NCBI GenBank assembly: GCA_947500415.1
Contig: CANMRT010000003.1
Coordinates: 434,001-498,000, forward strand
Origin: an uncultured Roseicyclus sp.
Lineage (GTDB): Bacteria > Pseudomonadota > Alphaproteobacteria > Rhodobacterales > Rhodobacteraceae
Direction: 5' to 3'
DNA length: 64,000 nt
Shown here: in pieces, positions 33,025-41,942 of the stretch
How the letters are laid out: the number at the start of each line of letters is the position of its first letter
Position numbering within the stretch: position 1 is the first letter of the stretch
The notes under the pieces: generated by a model
Database searches by the model: none
What the model saw: the letters and a program-made list of their open reading frames with translations, nothing else
Told to the model about the DNA's origin: nothing
Position numbers and translations under genes: made by a program

Positions 33025-33522
33025 CTAATATGGGTCAGGGACCCCTAGCGTGGCAAGTATACGTGTTTCAAGCTGTTCCATTAGCGTGGCATCCGCGTCG
33101 GTTTCGTGATCGAAACCAAGGCAATGCATCAGTCCGTGCACGATCAGATGCGTCATGTGGTGGGCAAGCGTCTTTCCGCCTTCTCCAGCCTCACGTGCGC
33201 AGGTCTCAAACGCCAGCGCTATATCTCCAAGCTCGACCGGCGGACCATCGGCGGAAAGGTCTGGCAAATCCGGCATCTCACCGGGCGTCTCTGCGGCCCG
33301 TTCGACCGCGGGCCACGAAAGGACATTGGTCGGTGTGGGTTTGCCCCGGAAATCGGCATTCAGCGCGGCAATACGGGCGTCATCAGCGGCCAAGAGAGAT
33401 AGAGCACAGCGTTCGGCGTCCATGTCCAACGCCTCAAGTGTGGCCTTCACAGCCGCCTCGGTCAGTGCTTCCAGGTCGAGCACTTCCCAGGCATCCGTTT
33501 CGATAAGAACATCGATCTCCAT
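33025..33522 (-). CDS. ybeY: Endoribonuclease YbeY
   Basis: A 165-residue metal-dependent endoribonuclease involved in 16S rRNA 3'-end maturation and ribosome quality control. The Zn site is HLIVHGLMHCLGFDHETDAD (HxxxHxxxxxH, about residues 129-139). RGKPTPTNVLSWP (about 60) is another family block. It lies between phoH and corC as is usual. The start MEIDVLIE lacks a clear ribosome binding site. Confidence 0.95.
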   Translation of the reverse strand: MEIDVLIETDAWEVLDLEALTEAAVKATLEALDMDAERCALSLLAADDARIAALNADFRGKPTPTNVLSWPAVERAAETPGEMPDLPDLSADGPPVELGDIALAFETCAREAGEGGKTLAHHMTHLIVHGLMHCLGFDHETDADATLMEQLETRILATLGVPDPY

Positions 33523-33567
33523 AGCGCGCCGGATACCATGGCGGCTCGCACGGTCAAGGGAGGCGGT

Positions 33568-34596
33568 TCAGCCGACTGGCGCTTCCTTGTCGTAGGCCTC
33601 GATGATCTTGGCGACCATCGGGTGTCGAACCACGTCCTTGGCGGTGAAGTAGTTGAAGCTTATGCCCTCGGTGCCTTTCAGGATCCGCTCCGCCTCGCTC
33701 AACCCACTGGTCACACCGCGCGGCAGATCGACCTGAGACCGGTCGCCCGTAATCACCATCTTGGAGCCACGGCCCAGACGGGTCAGGAACATCTTCATCT
33801 GCATCGACGTAGCGTTCTGCGCCTCATCCAGCACAACGTAGGCATTCGACAGCGTCCGCCCCCGCATGAAAGCCAGCGGCGCAATCTCGATCGTTTTCTC
33901 TTCGATCAACTTCGCCAATTGCTTACCCGGCAGGAAATCATTCAGCGCGTCGTAGAGCGGCTGCATGTAGGGATCGACCTTGTCCTTCATGTCTCCGGGA
34001 AGGAAACCAAGCCGTTCACCCGCCTCCACCGCCGGACGGCTAAGGATGATCTTGTCGACGTGGCCGCCCATCATCTGGTTCACCGCCACGGCCACGGCGA
34101 GATACGTCTTACCCGTACCGGCGGGGCCAATCCCGAATGCCAGCTCGTTCTGGAAGAGGGCTCGAACATAGGCCTGCTGCGCTTGGGTGCGCGGCTCGAC
34201 CGTCTTTTTCCGCGTGCCGATCTCCAGATCGCCGCCTTTGAACATCTCGATCTGGTCACCGTCGCGCACACCGGTTTCGGCCTCCGATCCGCCAAGACGG
34301 ACAGCGGCGTCGATGTCGCCGGGTTCGAGCGATTTACCAGCCTCGACCCGCTCATAGAGCTGCTGCAACACTTCCACGGCTCGATCCCGAGCCTCCCCCA
34401 ACACGGCAAGCGCATTGCCACGCCGCAGGATGTGCACAGACAGAAGATGTTCGACCTGCGCGAGGTTGCGATCGAATTCGCCGCACAGCTCGATCAGAAG
34501 CCGGTTGTCGGGAAATTCGAGTAAGCGTTCCGGGGAATCGCTGGCAACAGGGGTTTCGCTGGACGGGTCTGGGTGGGGCAGCGGATTGATTGCCAA
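33568..34596 (-). CDS. PhoH-family P-loop ATPase
   Basis: A 342-residue PhoH-like (YbeZ type) NTPase. Walker A GIGPAGTGKTYLAVAVA (about residues 138-154), Walker B-like AYVVLDEAQNATSMQMKMFLTRLG (about 233-256), and GDRSQVDLPRG following. N-terminal KH-like section. Often co-encoded with YbeY, and thought to act in RNA metabolism with it. TTG at 34596 was chosen as start, with CGGAG 6 nt upstream. First gene of the phoH-ybeY-corC-lnt block; the usual upstream partner miaB lies 2 kb away because envelope genes intervene. Confidence 0.93.
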   Translation of the reverse strand: MAINPLPHPDPSSETPVASDSPERLLEFPDNRLLIELCGEFDRNLAQVEHLLSVHILRRGNALAVLGEARDRAVEVLQQLYERVEAGKSLEPGDIDAAVRLGGSEAETGVRDGDQIEMFKGGDLEIGTRKKTVEPRTQAQQAYVRALFQNELAFGIGPAGTGKTYLAVAVAVNQMMGGHVDKIILSRPAVEAGERLGFLPGDMKDKVDPYMQPLYDALNDFLPGKQLAKLIEEKTIEIAPLAFMRGRTLSNAYVVLDEAQNATSMQMKMFLTRLGRGSKMVITGDRSQVDLPRGVTSGLSEAERILKGTEGISFNYFTAKDVVRHPMVAKIIEAYDKEAPVG

Positions 34597-34763
34597 GGAA
34601 AACTCCGGTCAAGGCGTGTGCACCCCGGACCATCCGGGATGTCTGGCTAGCTTGAGCCTGGCCCCGCAAGGCCCGCCTTGTCCACTGCCGATCTGCGATT
34701 GTCACCAATATTTCGTATGCGCGTGGGTGTGACCCGCCACACCTGCCCCAATTGCAAACGAAA

Positions 34764-34787
34764 CAGGCGGCCCCACGGGACCGCCTG
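34764..34787 (-). terminator. Terminator after the lipoprotein gene
   Basis: CAGGCGG (34787-34781 on the minus strand) pairs with CCGCCTG (34770-34764), followed by TTTCGTTT. It lies 22 bp after the lipoprotein stop and separates it from phoH. The remaining gap to phoH contains nothing else recognisable. Confidence 0.65.
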
Positions 34788-34808
34788 CAACTTTACCAAT
34801 TCGGCAAA

Positions 34809-35174
34809 TCAGTTCACGCGTGGCACGCGATCCGGGATACCCGGGCTGCCCGAGCTGTAGTCGCCAATGATCGATCCAGGAGGTGCGGGCTGCGTGCAGA
34901 CCGGCAGACCCGAGCGTGGGTCAAGGCGGCGCGACCAGTAGCCCTCAAGGCCATCGTCGATCATCCAGATGTGACACCCGTCGGGGTCAATGAAGATACC
35001 GGCCTCAAGACGCGAGAGCGAACCCGCGTCACGGCCACGGTCTTCACCGATGGCAATAACGGGCGGCTCACCATTCGGGCCGACACGGGCCGCAGTGGTG
35101 CCTTCGAAGCTCTCGACGCAGCCCATCAGGGCAAGCGGCGCAACAGCCAGAAGGGGAAGTTTGAAAAAGCTCAT
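34809..35174 (-). CDS. Small lipoprotein with DPDGC domain
   Basis: A 121-residue lipoprotein: signal ending LALMGC (lipobox, Cys at residue 18). The central part has IDPDGCHIWMIDDGLEGYW and RSGLPVC (about residues 65-100), a block shared with the adjacent OmpA-family protein (DPDGCLHWVADGGIEGY, NGMPVC). The C-terminus is Ser/Gly/Pro-rich. MSFFKLPLL was chosen as start because AAAGGGA precedes it. It lies 19 bp downstream of the OmpA-family gene. The function is unknown; it probably acts with that partner at the outer membrane. Confidence 0.8.
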   Translation of the reverse strand: MSFFKLPLLAVAPLALMGCVESFEGTTAARVGPNGEPPVIAIGEDRGRDAGSLSRLEAGIFIDPDGCHIWMIDDGLEGYWSRRLDPRSGLPVCTQPAPPGSIIGDYSSGSPGIPDRVPRVN

Positions 35175-35193
35175 CTGTTTGTCCCTTTCCGGC

Positions 35194-35769
35194 TTAGCGG
35201 TAGCACACGATTTCAACGCGGCGGTTGCGCTGCATGTTCGCGGCGCTGTCATTCGGCGCAACGGGGCGACGCTCGCCATACCCGATTTCGCGTGCAACAC
35301 GAGCGCCAACGGAACGCGCCACATTGGCCACGGCCGAGGCACGACGCTCGCTCAGACGCATGTTGTATTCGTCAGATGCGCGGCTGTCGGTATGGCCGTA
35401 GATTGCGTAGGCGTAGGCGCCAGCACCCTGGAAGAACTGCTGCAGATGCGCGCGACCGGACGAGGTCAGTCGAGCACTATCCGTGTGGAACATCGTGTCG
35501 GTGTTGGCCACACCGCACGGGTTCACATCAAGGCAGACGGGCATGCCGTTTTCGGGGTTCACCCGGCCTTCCATGTATCCTTCGATACCACCGTCGGCGA
35601 CCCAGTGCAGACAACCGTCCGGGTCAACCCAAAGGCCGGGCTGCACTTGCCCGCTTACGATGATCTGTTGTTGTGCTGCCGCCGGGGTTGCGAGGGCGAA
35701 GAAGGCCCCTGCAACCAGGGCTGCGGCACCAATCGCACCGGTGAGTGCGCGCTTCAGAGTGTTGATCAC
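35194..35769 (-). CDS. OmpA-family protein with N-terminal DPDGC domain
   Basis: A 191-residue secreted protein. Signal peptide (TLKRALTGAIGAAALVAGAFFALATPAAA, cleavage near residue 32), a 45-residue block WVDPDGCLHWVADGGIEGY...NGMPVC, and an OmpA C-terminal peptidoglycan-binding domain (YAIYGHTDSRASDEYNMRLSERRA, near 120-145, with the NxxLSxxRA motif and final RNRRVEI). It anchors to peptidoglycan; no beta-barrel. It precedes the lipoprotein that shares the DPDGC block. Both are inserted between miaB and phoH. Confidence 0.87.
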   Translation of the reverse strand: MINTLKRALTGAIGAAALVAGAFFALATPAAAQQQIIVSGQVQPGLWVDPDGCLHWVADGGIEGYMEGRVNPENGMPVCLDVNPCGVANTDTMFHTDSARLTSSGRAHLQQFFQGAGAYAYAIYGHTDSRASDEYNMRLSERRASAVANVARSVGARVAREIGYGERRPVAPNDSAANMQRNRRVEIVCYR

Positions 35770-36244
35770 ACCTGCATCCCCCTGTTGTTCCGATTCTCTC
35801 GACCTTGCTGGTTACAAGTGCCGATTAATTCCATTCCCTCGTAGCATTTTCAGGGGACCTGGCAGGGTCTTGTCCGAAAACACCTTAGATTTCGGCAGGA
35901 TAGCACCTTATCCACACTTGGGAAGGGGTATATTCGCCCCTCGGTTGCGGATTCGGAAACAGCGAAGCGGTGATTCTGCCATTTTTGCGCGCGAATGGAC
36001 GACCGCCGCTATCCACAGGATCTTCGACCCGCCAAGCACGCATGATTTATGCCCATTTGAGAAACAATTGGGCGAATCGGACACGATTGTCTGAGCGTCT
36101 TCCGAATCTTAACCTTTTGGTAAGATGTGAAGAGCGTTTTCGCTGCGCATCATGCTAGGCTCTGTCTGCACAGGCTGCGGTTTTCTGTCTGCAAACGGGG
36201 AATTAGCCCCACATGCCGCTGCCTGTCTGATTGGGGGAACACTT
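35770..36244. other. 475-bp regulatory/intergenic region with DnaA-box-like sites
   Basis: No credible gene. It contains TTATCCACA (35908-35916, identical to the consensus DnaA box) and CTATCCACA (36009-36017), and a CtrA-like TTAA-N7-GTAA at 36109-36123 that is also a near-palindrome. It separates the divergent OmpA-family gene and the 107-residue secreted protein gene and must hold both promoters. Confidence 0.4.
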
Positions 36245-36568
36245 ATGTTCAAAACACTTGCATCCGCCGTTGTTGGCGGCGCACTTCTGCTTGGCGGCAC
36301 GCAATCTGCATCCGCCACCACTTACGAATATCGGATGGTCGTGAACACCGTGCAAGTCACGGTCAGCTGCTTCCGCGGCCCGTTTTCCGAGGTGATCTGG
36401 GACCGTCCAAATCCCGTTTTCATCGATAGCCTCGTGAACGCCGGCTACACTTTCCCCGAGGCGCATGCCATCGGCGAACGGGTGTGCCGCGATCCGTCCA
36501 CGGTTGATCGGCCTGACGCTGCGGTTCAGGTGATGTATCGGATCTTTGCCGAGAACCCGCCGCGCTAA
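36245..36568 (+). CDS. Small secreted hypothetical protein
   Basis: A 107-residue protein with a signal peptide (LASAVVGGALLLGGTQSASA, cleavage near residue 25). The mature 80 residues include two Cys (SCFRGPF, RVCRDP) that could form a disulfide, and PVFIDSLVNAGYTFPEAHAIGERVC. I do not recognise the family. GGGGGAA 6 nt upstream of ATG 36245 supports the start. It is convergent with miaB; 55 bp between the stops hold a duplicated GGAAAGCGCGCG. Confidence 0.65.
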   Translation: MFKTLASAVVGGALLLGGTQSASATTYEYRMVVNTVQVTVSCFRGPFSEVIWDRPNPVFIDSLVNAGYTFPEAHAIGERVCRDPSTVDRPDAAVQVMYRIFAENPPR

Positions 36569-36623
36569 GCGCATCGGAAAGCGCGCGTTCTTCGAAAGGA
36601 AAGCGCGCGCGTTTTGACCGCGC

Positions 36624-37964
36624 CTAGAACAACCGCCCTTTCAGGGAATTTGATCGGCTCTCGATAATTTCGACCGGCACAATCTGCCCGCGCAAATCAG
36701 TGGGGCCATCAACGTGGACGGCATGCAGGTAGTCGGATTTTCCGACCATTTGCCCCGGCTCGCGCCCTGGCTTCTCGAACAACACCTTCACATGACGCCC
36801 GACCATGGCGTCCTGGGTCGCTTTCTGCTGCTCCCCCAACAGGGCTTGCAGCCGTTGCAACCGCTCGCTGGCCTCGGCGTCTGGCACTTGGCCATCTCGC
36901 TCCATCGCAGGTGTGCCAGGACGTGCCGAATACTTGAAGGAATAGGCCGTCCCAAAGCCCACCTGCCGCACCAGATCGAGCGTGTCTTCGAAGTCGGCCT
37001 CCGTCTCACCCGGGAAGCCAACGATGAAATCGCCGGACAGATGCAAATCGGGGCGCACGGCGCGAATACGTTCGATCAGGCGCATATACTCATCGCGCGT
37101 GTGCTTGCGGTTCATCGCCTTGAGGATTTTGTCGCTGCCCGCCTGAACCGGCAAATGCAGGTAAGGCATCAGTTTCTCGCAATCGGCATGAGCCGCGATC
37201 AGGTCATCATCCATGTCGTTGGGATGGCTTGTGGTGAACCGGATCCGGTCGAGACCGTCGATCTTCGCCATTTCGCGGATCAGCCGCGCAAGACCCCACT
37301 CGGCGCCATCGGAGCCTTCGCCGTGATATGCATTCACGTTCTGCCCTAGCAATGTGATCTCGCGCACGCTGCGTTCGACCAACGCCTGCGCCTCACCCAT
37401 CAAACGTTCGGCGGGGCGGCTCACTTCGGCCCCGCGCGTGTAGGGCACCACACAGAACGCGCAGAACTTGTCGCATCCCTCTTGAACCGTCAGAAACGCC
37501 GTCGGCCCGAGCGTCGTGCGCAACTTGGGAAGATGGGCAAATTTGTCCTCTTCCGGGAAATCCGTATCCAGCGCCTTCTCACCGCGATCCAATGCTTCAA
37601 GCATCTTCGGCAACCGGTGATATGTCTGCGGCCCGACGACAAGGTCCACCATCGGCTGCCGCCGCATGATCTCTTCGCCCTCCGCTTGGGCTACGCAGCC
37701 CGCGACGCCGATCTTCAGATCCGGGTTCGCCTCGCGCAATGGACGGAACCGGCCCAATTCCGAGTAGACCTTCTCAGCCGCCTTCTCGCGGATGTGGCAG
37801 GTGTTCAGCAGGATCATGTCTGCGCCATCGGGGCTGTCGACCTGCTCATAACCTTCACCGCCCAGGGCCTCGGCCATGCGCTCACTGTCGTAGACGTTCA
37901 TCTGACAGCCGTAGGTCTTGACGAATAGCTTCTTGGTCATGGGCCGCGCCATTCTTGTTGGCAT
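36624..37964 (-). CDS. miaB: tRNA-2-methylthio-N6-dimethylallyladenosine synthase
   Basis: A 446-residue (longest start) radical SAM methylthiotransferase acting on i6A37 of tRNA. N-terminal UPF0004 domain with three Cys ([27 protein letters not shown]), radical SAM motif [17 protein letters not shown] (CxxxCxxC, about residue 160), C-terminal TRAM domain ending in LKGRLF. The conserved family part begins at [11 protein letters not shown] (37940); starts at 37952 or 37964 are possible and none has a good ribosome binding site. It is normally next to phoH, here separated by the OmpA-type genes. Confidence 0.94.
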   Translation of the reverse strand: MPTRMARPMTKKLFVKTYGCQMNVYDSERMAEALGGEGYEQVDSPDGADMILLNTCHIREKAAEKVYSELGRFRPLREANPDLKIGVAGCVAQAEGEEIMRRQPMVDLVVGPQTYHRLPKMLEALDRGEKALDTDFPEEDKFAHLPKLRTTLGPTAFLTVQEGCDKFCAFCVVPYTRGAEVSRPAERLMGEAQALVERSVREITLLGQNVNAYHGEGSDGAEWGLARLIREMAKIDGLDRIRFTTSHPNDMDDDLIAAHADCEKLMPYLHLPVQAGSDKILKAMNRKHTRDEYMRLIERIRAVRPDLHLSGDFIVGFPGETEADFEDTLDLVRQVGFGTAYSFKYSARPGTPAMERDGQVPDAEASERLQRLQALLGEQQKATQDAMVGRHVKVLFEKPGREPGQMVGKSDYLHAVHVDGPTDLRGQIVPVEIIESRSNSLKGRLF

Positions 37965-38084
37965 AAGGAAATCTCAATCGCGCCCGTGTATCTTGCCCCT
38001 GCCCCCGCTTCAACCGACGCTTCGATTGCAAATGACGCGGCGGACGGGCATTTTGGGCAAAACAAGCGTGCGAGCAGACCGACC

Positions 38085-38963
38085 ATGGAATTCACCAGCC
38101 TGAGCAAGTTCAAGGCGACCTCTGGCGATACGTTCGGCAAGGGGCCCTTCGCCGTGCTGATCGCGGAAGATCGCGTAGAATTCGAAAGCTCCCTCGACCA
38201 TCTGCATTCGCTCGGCTTCAAAGCCATCTTCATCGTCGCCCCTGAAGAGATCATCGTCCCAGAGGCGCAGAAGTCCGCCAAGGCCCGTCAGCACGTTATC
38301 CGCCACCCCTCGCGCCAGCCGGGCGCGACGGAAGATGTGGTCAACGCGCTGATCGAGAAAGTGCCGGGCCAGTGGATCCACTACTGTTACAACGGCGAAT
38401 ACTTCTTCTTCCCGTTCTGCGAAGACCGCACAGTTGGCGAGCTTGTGACCTGGGTCATGGAGGAACGGCGCGAGGCGGTGCTGACCTATGTGATCGACCT
38501 CTATGCCGGTGATTTGACCGCATACCCCAACGCCGTAGATCTGGACGGCGCGCTACTCGACAGCTCAGGCTACTACGCCGACACCCGAAAAGGTGGCGCA
38601 GAAGAAGACGAGGTGATGGAACGGCAGCTGAATTTCTATGGCGGCCTGCGTTGGCGGTTTGAGGAACACGTCGCCAAACCCAAGCGCAAAATCGATCGCG
38701 TCGGCCTGTTCCAAGCCAAACCCGGGCTAAAGCTACGTGAAGATCACACGCTGACGGACGAGGAGATGAACACCTATGCCTGTCCGTGGCACCACTCTCT
38801 GACGGCGTCCATATGCTCGTTCCGTGTGGCAAAAGCCCTGCGGACCAATCCCGGCTCCCGCCACGACATCAGCGATTTTCGCTGGCACAAATCGACCCAG
38901 TTCCACTGGTCTTCGATGCAGCTGATGGAATTGGGCCTGATGGAACCGGGGCAATGGTTTTAA
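38085..38963 (+). CDS. Conserved roseobacter protein, glycosyltransferase 2-like
   Basis: A 292-residue cytoplasmic protein of a family common in Rhodobacteraceae, usually annotated as glycosyltransferase family 2. Blocks: FGKGPFAVLIAEDRVEFESSL (residues about 17-38), QWIHYCYNGEYFFFPFCEDRTVGEL, ERQLNFYGGLRWRFEEH, KIDRVGLFQAKPGL, ACPWHHSLTASICSFRVAKALR. No DxD is obvious, so glycosyltransferase activity is doubtful. ATG at 38085 begins the conserved part; no strong ribosome binding site. It is divergent from miaB. Confidence 0.75.
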   Translation: MEFTSLSKFKATSGDTFGKGPFAVLIAEDRVEFESSLDHLHSLGFKAIFIVAPEEIIVPEAQKSAKARQHVIRHPSRQPGATEDVVNALIEKVPGQWIHYCYNGEYFFFPFCEDRTVGELVTWVMEERREAVLTYVIDLYAGDLTAYPNAVDLDGALLDSSGYYADTRKGGAEEDEVMERQLNFYGGLRWRFEEHVAKPKRKIDRVGLFQAKPGLKLREDHTLTDEEMNTYACPWHHSLTASICSFRVAKALRTNPGSRHDISDFRWHKSTQFHWSSMQLMELGLMEPGQWF

Positions 38964-39060
38964 GATAAAAGTCGATGGATATTTCGCTGGCTGATTAACC
39001 GCAATTTATGCGCGCACGCCACATGCCTGATCGCACTGCAAAGGCGACAAGAGGCATGAC

Positions 39061-40356
39061 ATGGCCACAATCAATGGCAGCGGTGGCGGCGACAATCTGA
39101 ATGGAACCGACAACGACGACACCATCAACGGCAACGCCGGGCAAGACAGTATTTCCGGCGGCGGTGGTAACGATTCCATTTCCGGTGGAGACGACCGTGA
39201 TGAGATTAGCGGCGGTGCTGGGGACGATCACATCGGCGGTGGCTCTGGCGAAGATTCGATTGAGGGCGGCGATGGCAATGACTCGATCGACGGCGGCAAT
39301 GACGGCGATACGCTGCAGGGCAATGCTGGCGACGATACCATCAAAGGGGCCGCAGGCCAGGATTACATCGAAGGCGGATCGGGAGGGGACTCTGTCAGCG
39401 GTGGCGAAGATGGCGACACCATCCACGGCTATAATGACGACGATACAATCAGCGGAGACAAGGGCGAAGATCGGCTCTACGGCGGTGCTGGCAACGACAA
39501 CATTGATGGCGGTGATGACAAGGATACCATCGAAGGCGGTGAGGGGGACGACACGCTCACCGGTGGCCAATCGGAAGATACCTTCGTCATTCGCGATGGG
39601 CACGGCAATGACGTGATCACCGACTTCAGTCCAGATCACGACAAGATCGCCTTCGACATGTCCGAGATGGGATTCTACTCAGACGTCATCGCCCGGATGA
39701 GTGAAGACAATGGCAACACGATCATCACCTTTGACAACGGCGACACAGTCACGTTGCAAGGCGTGACGAATTCTGAGCTTTCAAGCAACAATTTCGCATA
39801 TTCGGCGGGTCCAGTTTGCCTTCTAGAAGGCACCCTCATCCACACCGAAAGAGGTGAGATCGCGATCGAGCACCTCAGGCCGGACGACATCATCTGGACG
39901 AAGGATCACGGCTGGCAGGCCATAAGACTGGTGACGTTCGAACGCATGACCTTCAAGCACCGGGATGATCCCGCAAAGCCCATCCTGATCCCGGCCGGCG
40001 CGTTGGGGGACGGCACACCGAACACGAACCTCATCACATCACCGCAACACAGGGTCTTACGCGTGATGCCCCATACCGGCGAAGAGGTGCTGGTGCCCGC
40101 TGTGAGATTGATCGGGCACAACGGTATTCGACGCATGCGCGGGAAAAAGAAGGTTCATTACCTGAACATCGTGATGGAACGCCATTCAATCATTCAGGCC
40201 GCCGGATGTTGGGTCGAATCCATGCTCGTGACCTCTCGCAGCCTCGAACGTCAGACTGAAGCGGCACGAAGGCTGCTGGACCACTGCTTGGGTATGCATG
40301 CGGCCAGACGGGTCGAACGAGAGGGTGTGCGCCCGCGTCGCCTGAAATCTGCCTAA
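39061..40356 (+). CDS. RTX-repeat protein with C-terminal Hint domain
   Basis: A 431-residue protein. Residues 5-180 are dense GGxGxDxLx-type Ca2+-binding repeats (GGGGNDSISGGDDRDEISG and similar). A short linker with the HGNDVITDF block typical of RTX C-caps follows. Residues about 250-395 are a Hint (Hedgehog/intein) domain: CLLEGTLIHTERGEIAIEHL with the catalytic Cys first, then TSPQHRVL with the His. No signal peptide; probably a type I secretion substrate with no transporter in the window. GAGG 6 nt before ATG. Hint autoprocessing after secretion is inferred from the family. Confidence 0.9.
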   Translation: MATINGSGGGDNLNGTDNDDTINGNAGQDSISGGGGNDSISGGDDRDEISGGAGDDHIGGGSGEDSIEGGDGNDSIDGGNDGDTLQGNAGDDTIKGAAGQDYIEGGSGGDSVSGGEDGDTIHGYNDDDTISGDKGEDRLYGGAGNDNIDGGDDKDTIEGGEGDDTLTGGQSEDTFVIRDGHGNDVITDFSPDHDKIAFDMSEMGFYSDVIARMSEDNGNTIITFDNGDTVTLQGVTNSELSSNNFAYSAGPVCLLEGTLIHTERGEIAIEHLRPDDIIWTKDHGWQAIRLVTFERMTFKHRDDPAKPILIPAGALGDGTPNTNLITSPQHRVLRVMPHTGEEVLVPAVRLIGHNGIRRMRGKKKVHYLNIVMERHSIIQAAGCWVESMLVTSRSLERQTEAARRLLDHCLGMHAARRVEREGVRPRRLKSA

Positions 40357-40362
40357 GCAAAA

Positions 40363-40384
40363 GGGCGGCCCCGAAGGACCACCC
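40363..40384 (-). terminator. Terminator of the Hsp20 gene
   Basis: On the minus strand GGGTGGTCC (40384-40376) pairs with GGGCCGCCC (40371-40363), using G-U pairs, followed by TTTTGC. It lies between the convergent RTX-Hint and hsp20 genes. Confidence 0.65.
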
Positions 40385-40408
40385 CAATCATACAAGCCGA
40401 GTTGCCAA

Positions 40409-40873
40409 TCAGGCTTCGACGGCTTCCGCCTCGATCGCCTTTGCGCCCGACGCGCCAATCTCAATCCGGCGCGGCTTCAGCGCCTCTGGCACTTCACGGA
40501 CAAGATCGATGTGCAGCATGCCATTTTCGGCGACAGCACCCGTCACGCGGACATGGTCGGCCAGCTGGAAACGCTTTTCAAAGGCGCGCGTGGCGATGCC
40601 ACGATGCAGATACGTCCGCTCTGCGGCTTCGTCCTTGTCCTTCTTCGCGGCGACCACAAGCTGATGCTCGCGCTGTTCAACCGTTAGGTCAGCCTCGGAA
40701 AAGCCCGCCACAGCGACCGAGATGCGATAAGCATTCTCATCGGTCTTTTCGATATTGTAGGGCGGGTAGGAATTGCCACCGGCATCCTGGGTCAGCACCC
40801 GGTCAAGCATGTCTGCGACACGGTCAAAGCCAACGGTTGCACGGTAAAGCGGCGAGAAATCATAAGTGCGCAT
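40409..40873 (-). CDS. Hsp20/IbpA-type small heat shock protein
   Basis: A 154-residue alpha-crystallin-type chaperone. N-terminal SPLYRATVGFDRVADMLDRV, crystallin domain about residues 40-130 (YPPYNIEKTDENAYRISVAVAGF, ERTYLHRGIATRAFEKRFQLADHV, ENGMLHIDLVREVPE), short C-terminal IEIG motif. GGAGGATAACCC before ATG is a strong ribosome binding site. A CTTGAAA/CCCACATC pair 106-135 bp upstream could be an RpoH promoter. Confidence 0.93.
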   Translation of the reverse strand: MRTYDFSPLYRATVGFDRVADMLDRVLTQDAGGNSYPPYNIEKTDENAYRISVAVAGFSEADLTVEQREHQLVVAAKKDKDEAAERTYLHRGIATRAFEKRFQLADHVRVTGAVAENGMLHIDLVREVPEALKPRRIEIGASGAKAIEAEAVEA

Positions 40874-40978
40874 GGGTTATCCTCCATTGAGCGACAACGA
40901 TATGTGTGGGCAGCCCTGACATCAGGCACTTACCCGGTTGCGATAAGCGTCGGCCCGCTTGGCGGCACCGACATCACC

Positions 40979-41016
40979 GATGTGGGATGTGGATTTCGGG
41001 GTTTCAAGACCCCGGA
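40979..41016 (-). promoter_or_regulatory. Possible RpoH-type promoter of hsp20, overlapping a hairpin
   Basis: On the minus strand CTTGAAA (41008-41002), 15 nt, then CCCACATC (40986-40979) resembles a sigma-32 promoter. The same bases form CGGGGT/ACCCCG around TTCAAG (40998-41015), which could instead be the terminator of the protease gene; there is no U-run. Confidence 0.35.
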
Positions 41017-41026
41017 AATGTCGAAT

Positions 41027-41875
41027 TCAGGGGCGGATAAAGCGCGCGCCGATCCCGTCCCGCCCCTCATTCGTCGGCGAGATGAAGCTGGTCGTGCCCG
41101 CGGCTGTGCCAAAGGTCGCCACCGGCCCCGCTGCCCGTACCTGTTCCATCAATTCATCAATCTGCCCGTCCAGCATCACGGCCAGTGAAATATCTTCACC
41201 ATCGACGTGGCCACTGGCTGACATCACGGCAATCACCTCTGCGCGCCCCTGATTGACCCGCAACACGGGTGAGCCTGAGGCCCCCTGCACCACATTGCAG
41301 GTCAGCGACCGAACCGGCCCACGCCGCGCCAGAATCTCGCAGCCCTCTTCGATGGAGGCATAGTTTTCCCGATCAAGGCCGTAGGACACAACGGTCACCG
41401 CACCATCGCGCGCATGACCTTCCGAGGCATCAATCGGTGTGATCGACGCCAGTGAGACCGGCTGCCGCAATTCCAAAAGGGCCAGGTCCCGCCCGATCAT
41501 ATCGATCTCAGGACCCTGCTCGAAGATGTAGCCGGGCATCACCATCGTGCGCCGCACCTGGCGGATCGCCTCCGCCCGCCCGTTCCTTAGACCGGCAAGA
41601 AAGGTGAACGTCTCCGGGTTCAGCAATTCCGACGTTTCGGGGTGATAGACGCAATGGGCCGCCGTCAGCACAAGATCAGGCGCAATCAACGTGGCTGAGC
41701 AAAACGAAACGCCGGTGTCCAATCGCCCTACTGCACGCCATTGCCGTGCCTCGGTCGCGCTGGCCATCTCACGCAACCCGTCCGCGCCATCACCGGGCTG
41801 CACTTGCGGCAAGCCCTGGGCAAAAAGAGATGATGCAAAACAACAGGCGACAAGGGCGGCAAACACGCGACGCAT
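41027..41875 (-). CDS. Secreted trypsin-like serine protease
   Basis: A 282-residue protease with a signal peptide (RVFAALVACCFASSLFAQ, cleavage near residue 20). The chymotrypsin triad is in place: LTAAHCVYH (His near 72), IGRDLALLEL (Asp near 125), VVQGASGSPVL (Ser near 205). Family S1, periplasmic or secreted. MRRVFAAL was chosen as start; the frame extends far upstream into glcF. It is downstream of the glc cluster by 67 bp on the same strand. The target is unknown. Confidence 0.88.
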   Translation of the reverse strand: MRRVFAALVACCFASSLFAQGLPQVQPGDGADGLREMASATEARQWRAVGRLDTGVSFCSATLIAPDLVLTAAHCVYHPETSELLNPETFTFLAGLRNGRAEAIRQVRRTMVMPGYIFEQGPEIDMIGRDLALLELRQPVSLASITPIDASEGHARDGAVTVVSYGLDRENYASIEEGCEILARRGPVRSLTCNVVQGASGSPVLRVNQGRAEVIAVMSASGHVDGEDISLAVMLDGQIDELMEQVRAAGPVATFGTAAGTTSFISPTNEGRDGIGARFIRP

Positions 41876-41942
41876 AGGCAGACTCCGAGAACGAATTTGC
41901 CTGTGCGTAACCGGAAACCGGGGCGAAAATGTGGCTCTTGTG

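Noticed and set aside
36576-36609. Direct repeat GGAAAGCGCGCG between the miaB and secreted-protein stops
   Set aside because: 12-bp low-complexity repeat; at most part of a GC-rich terminator, not a separate element.
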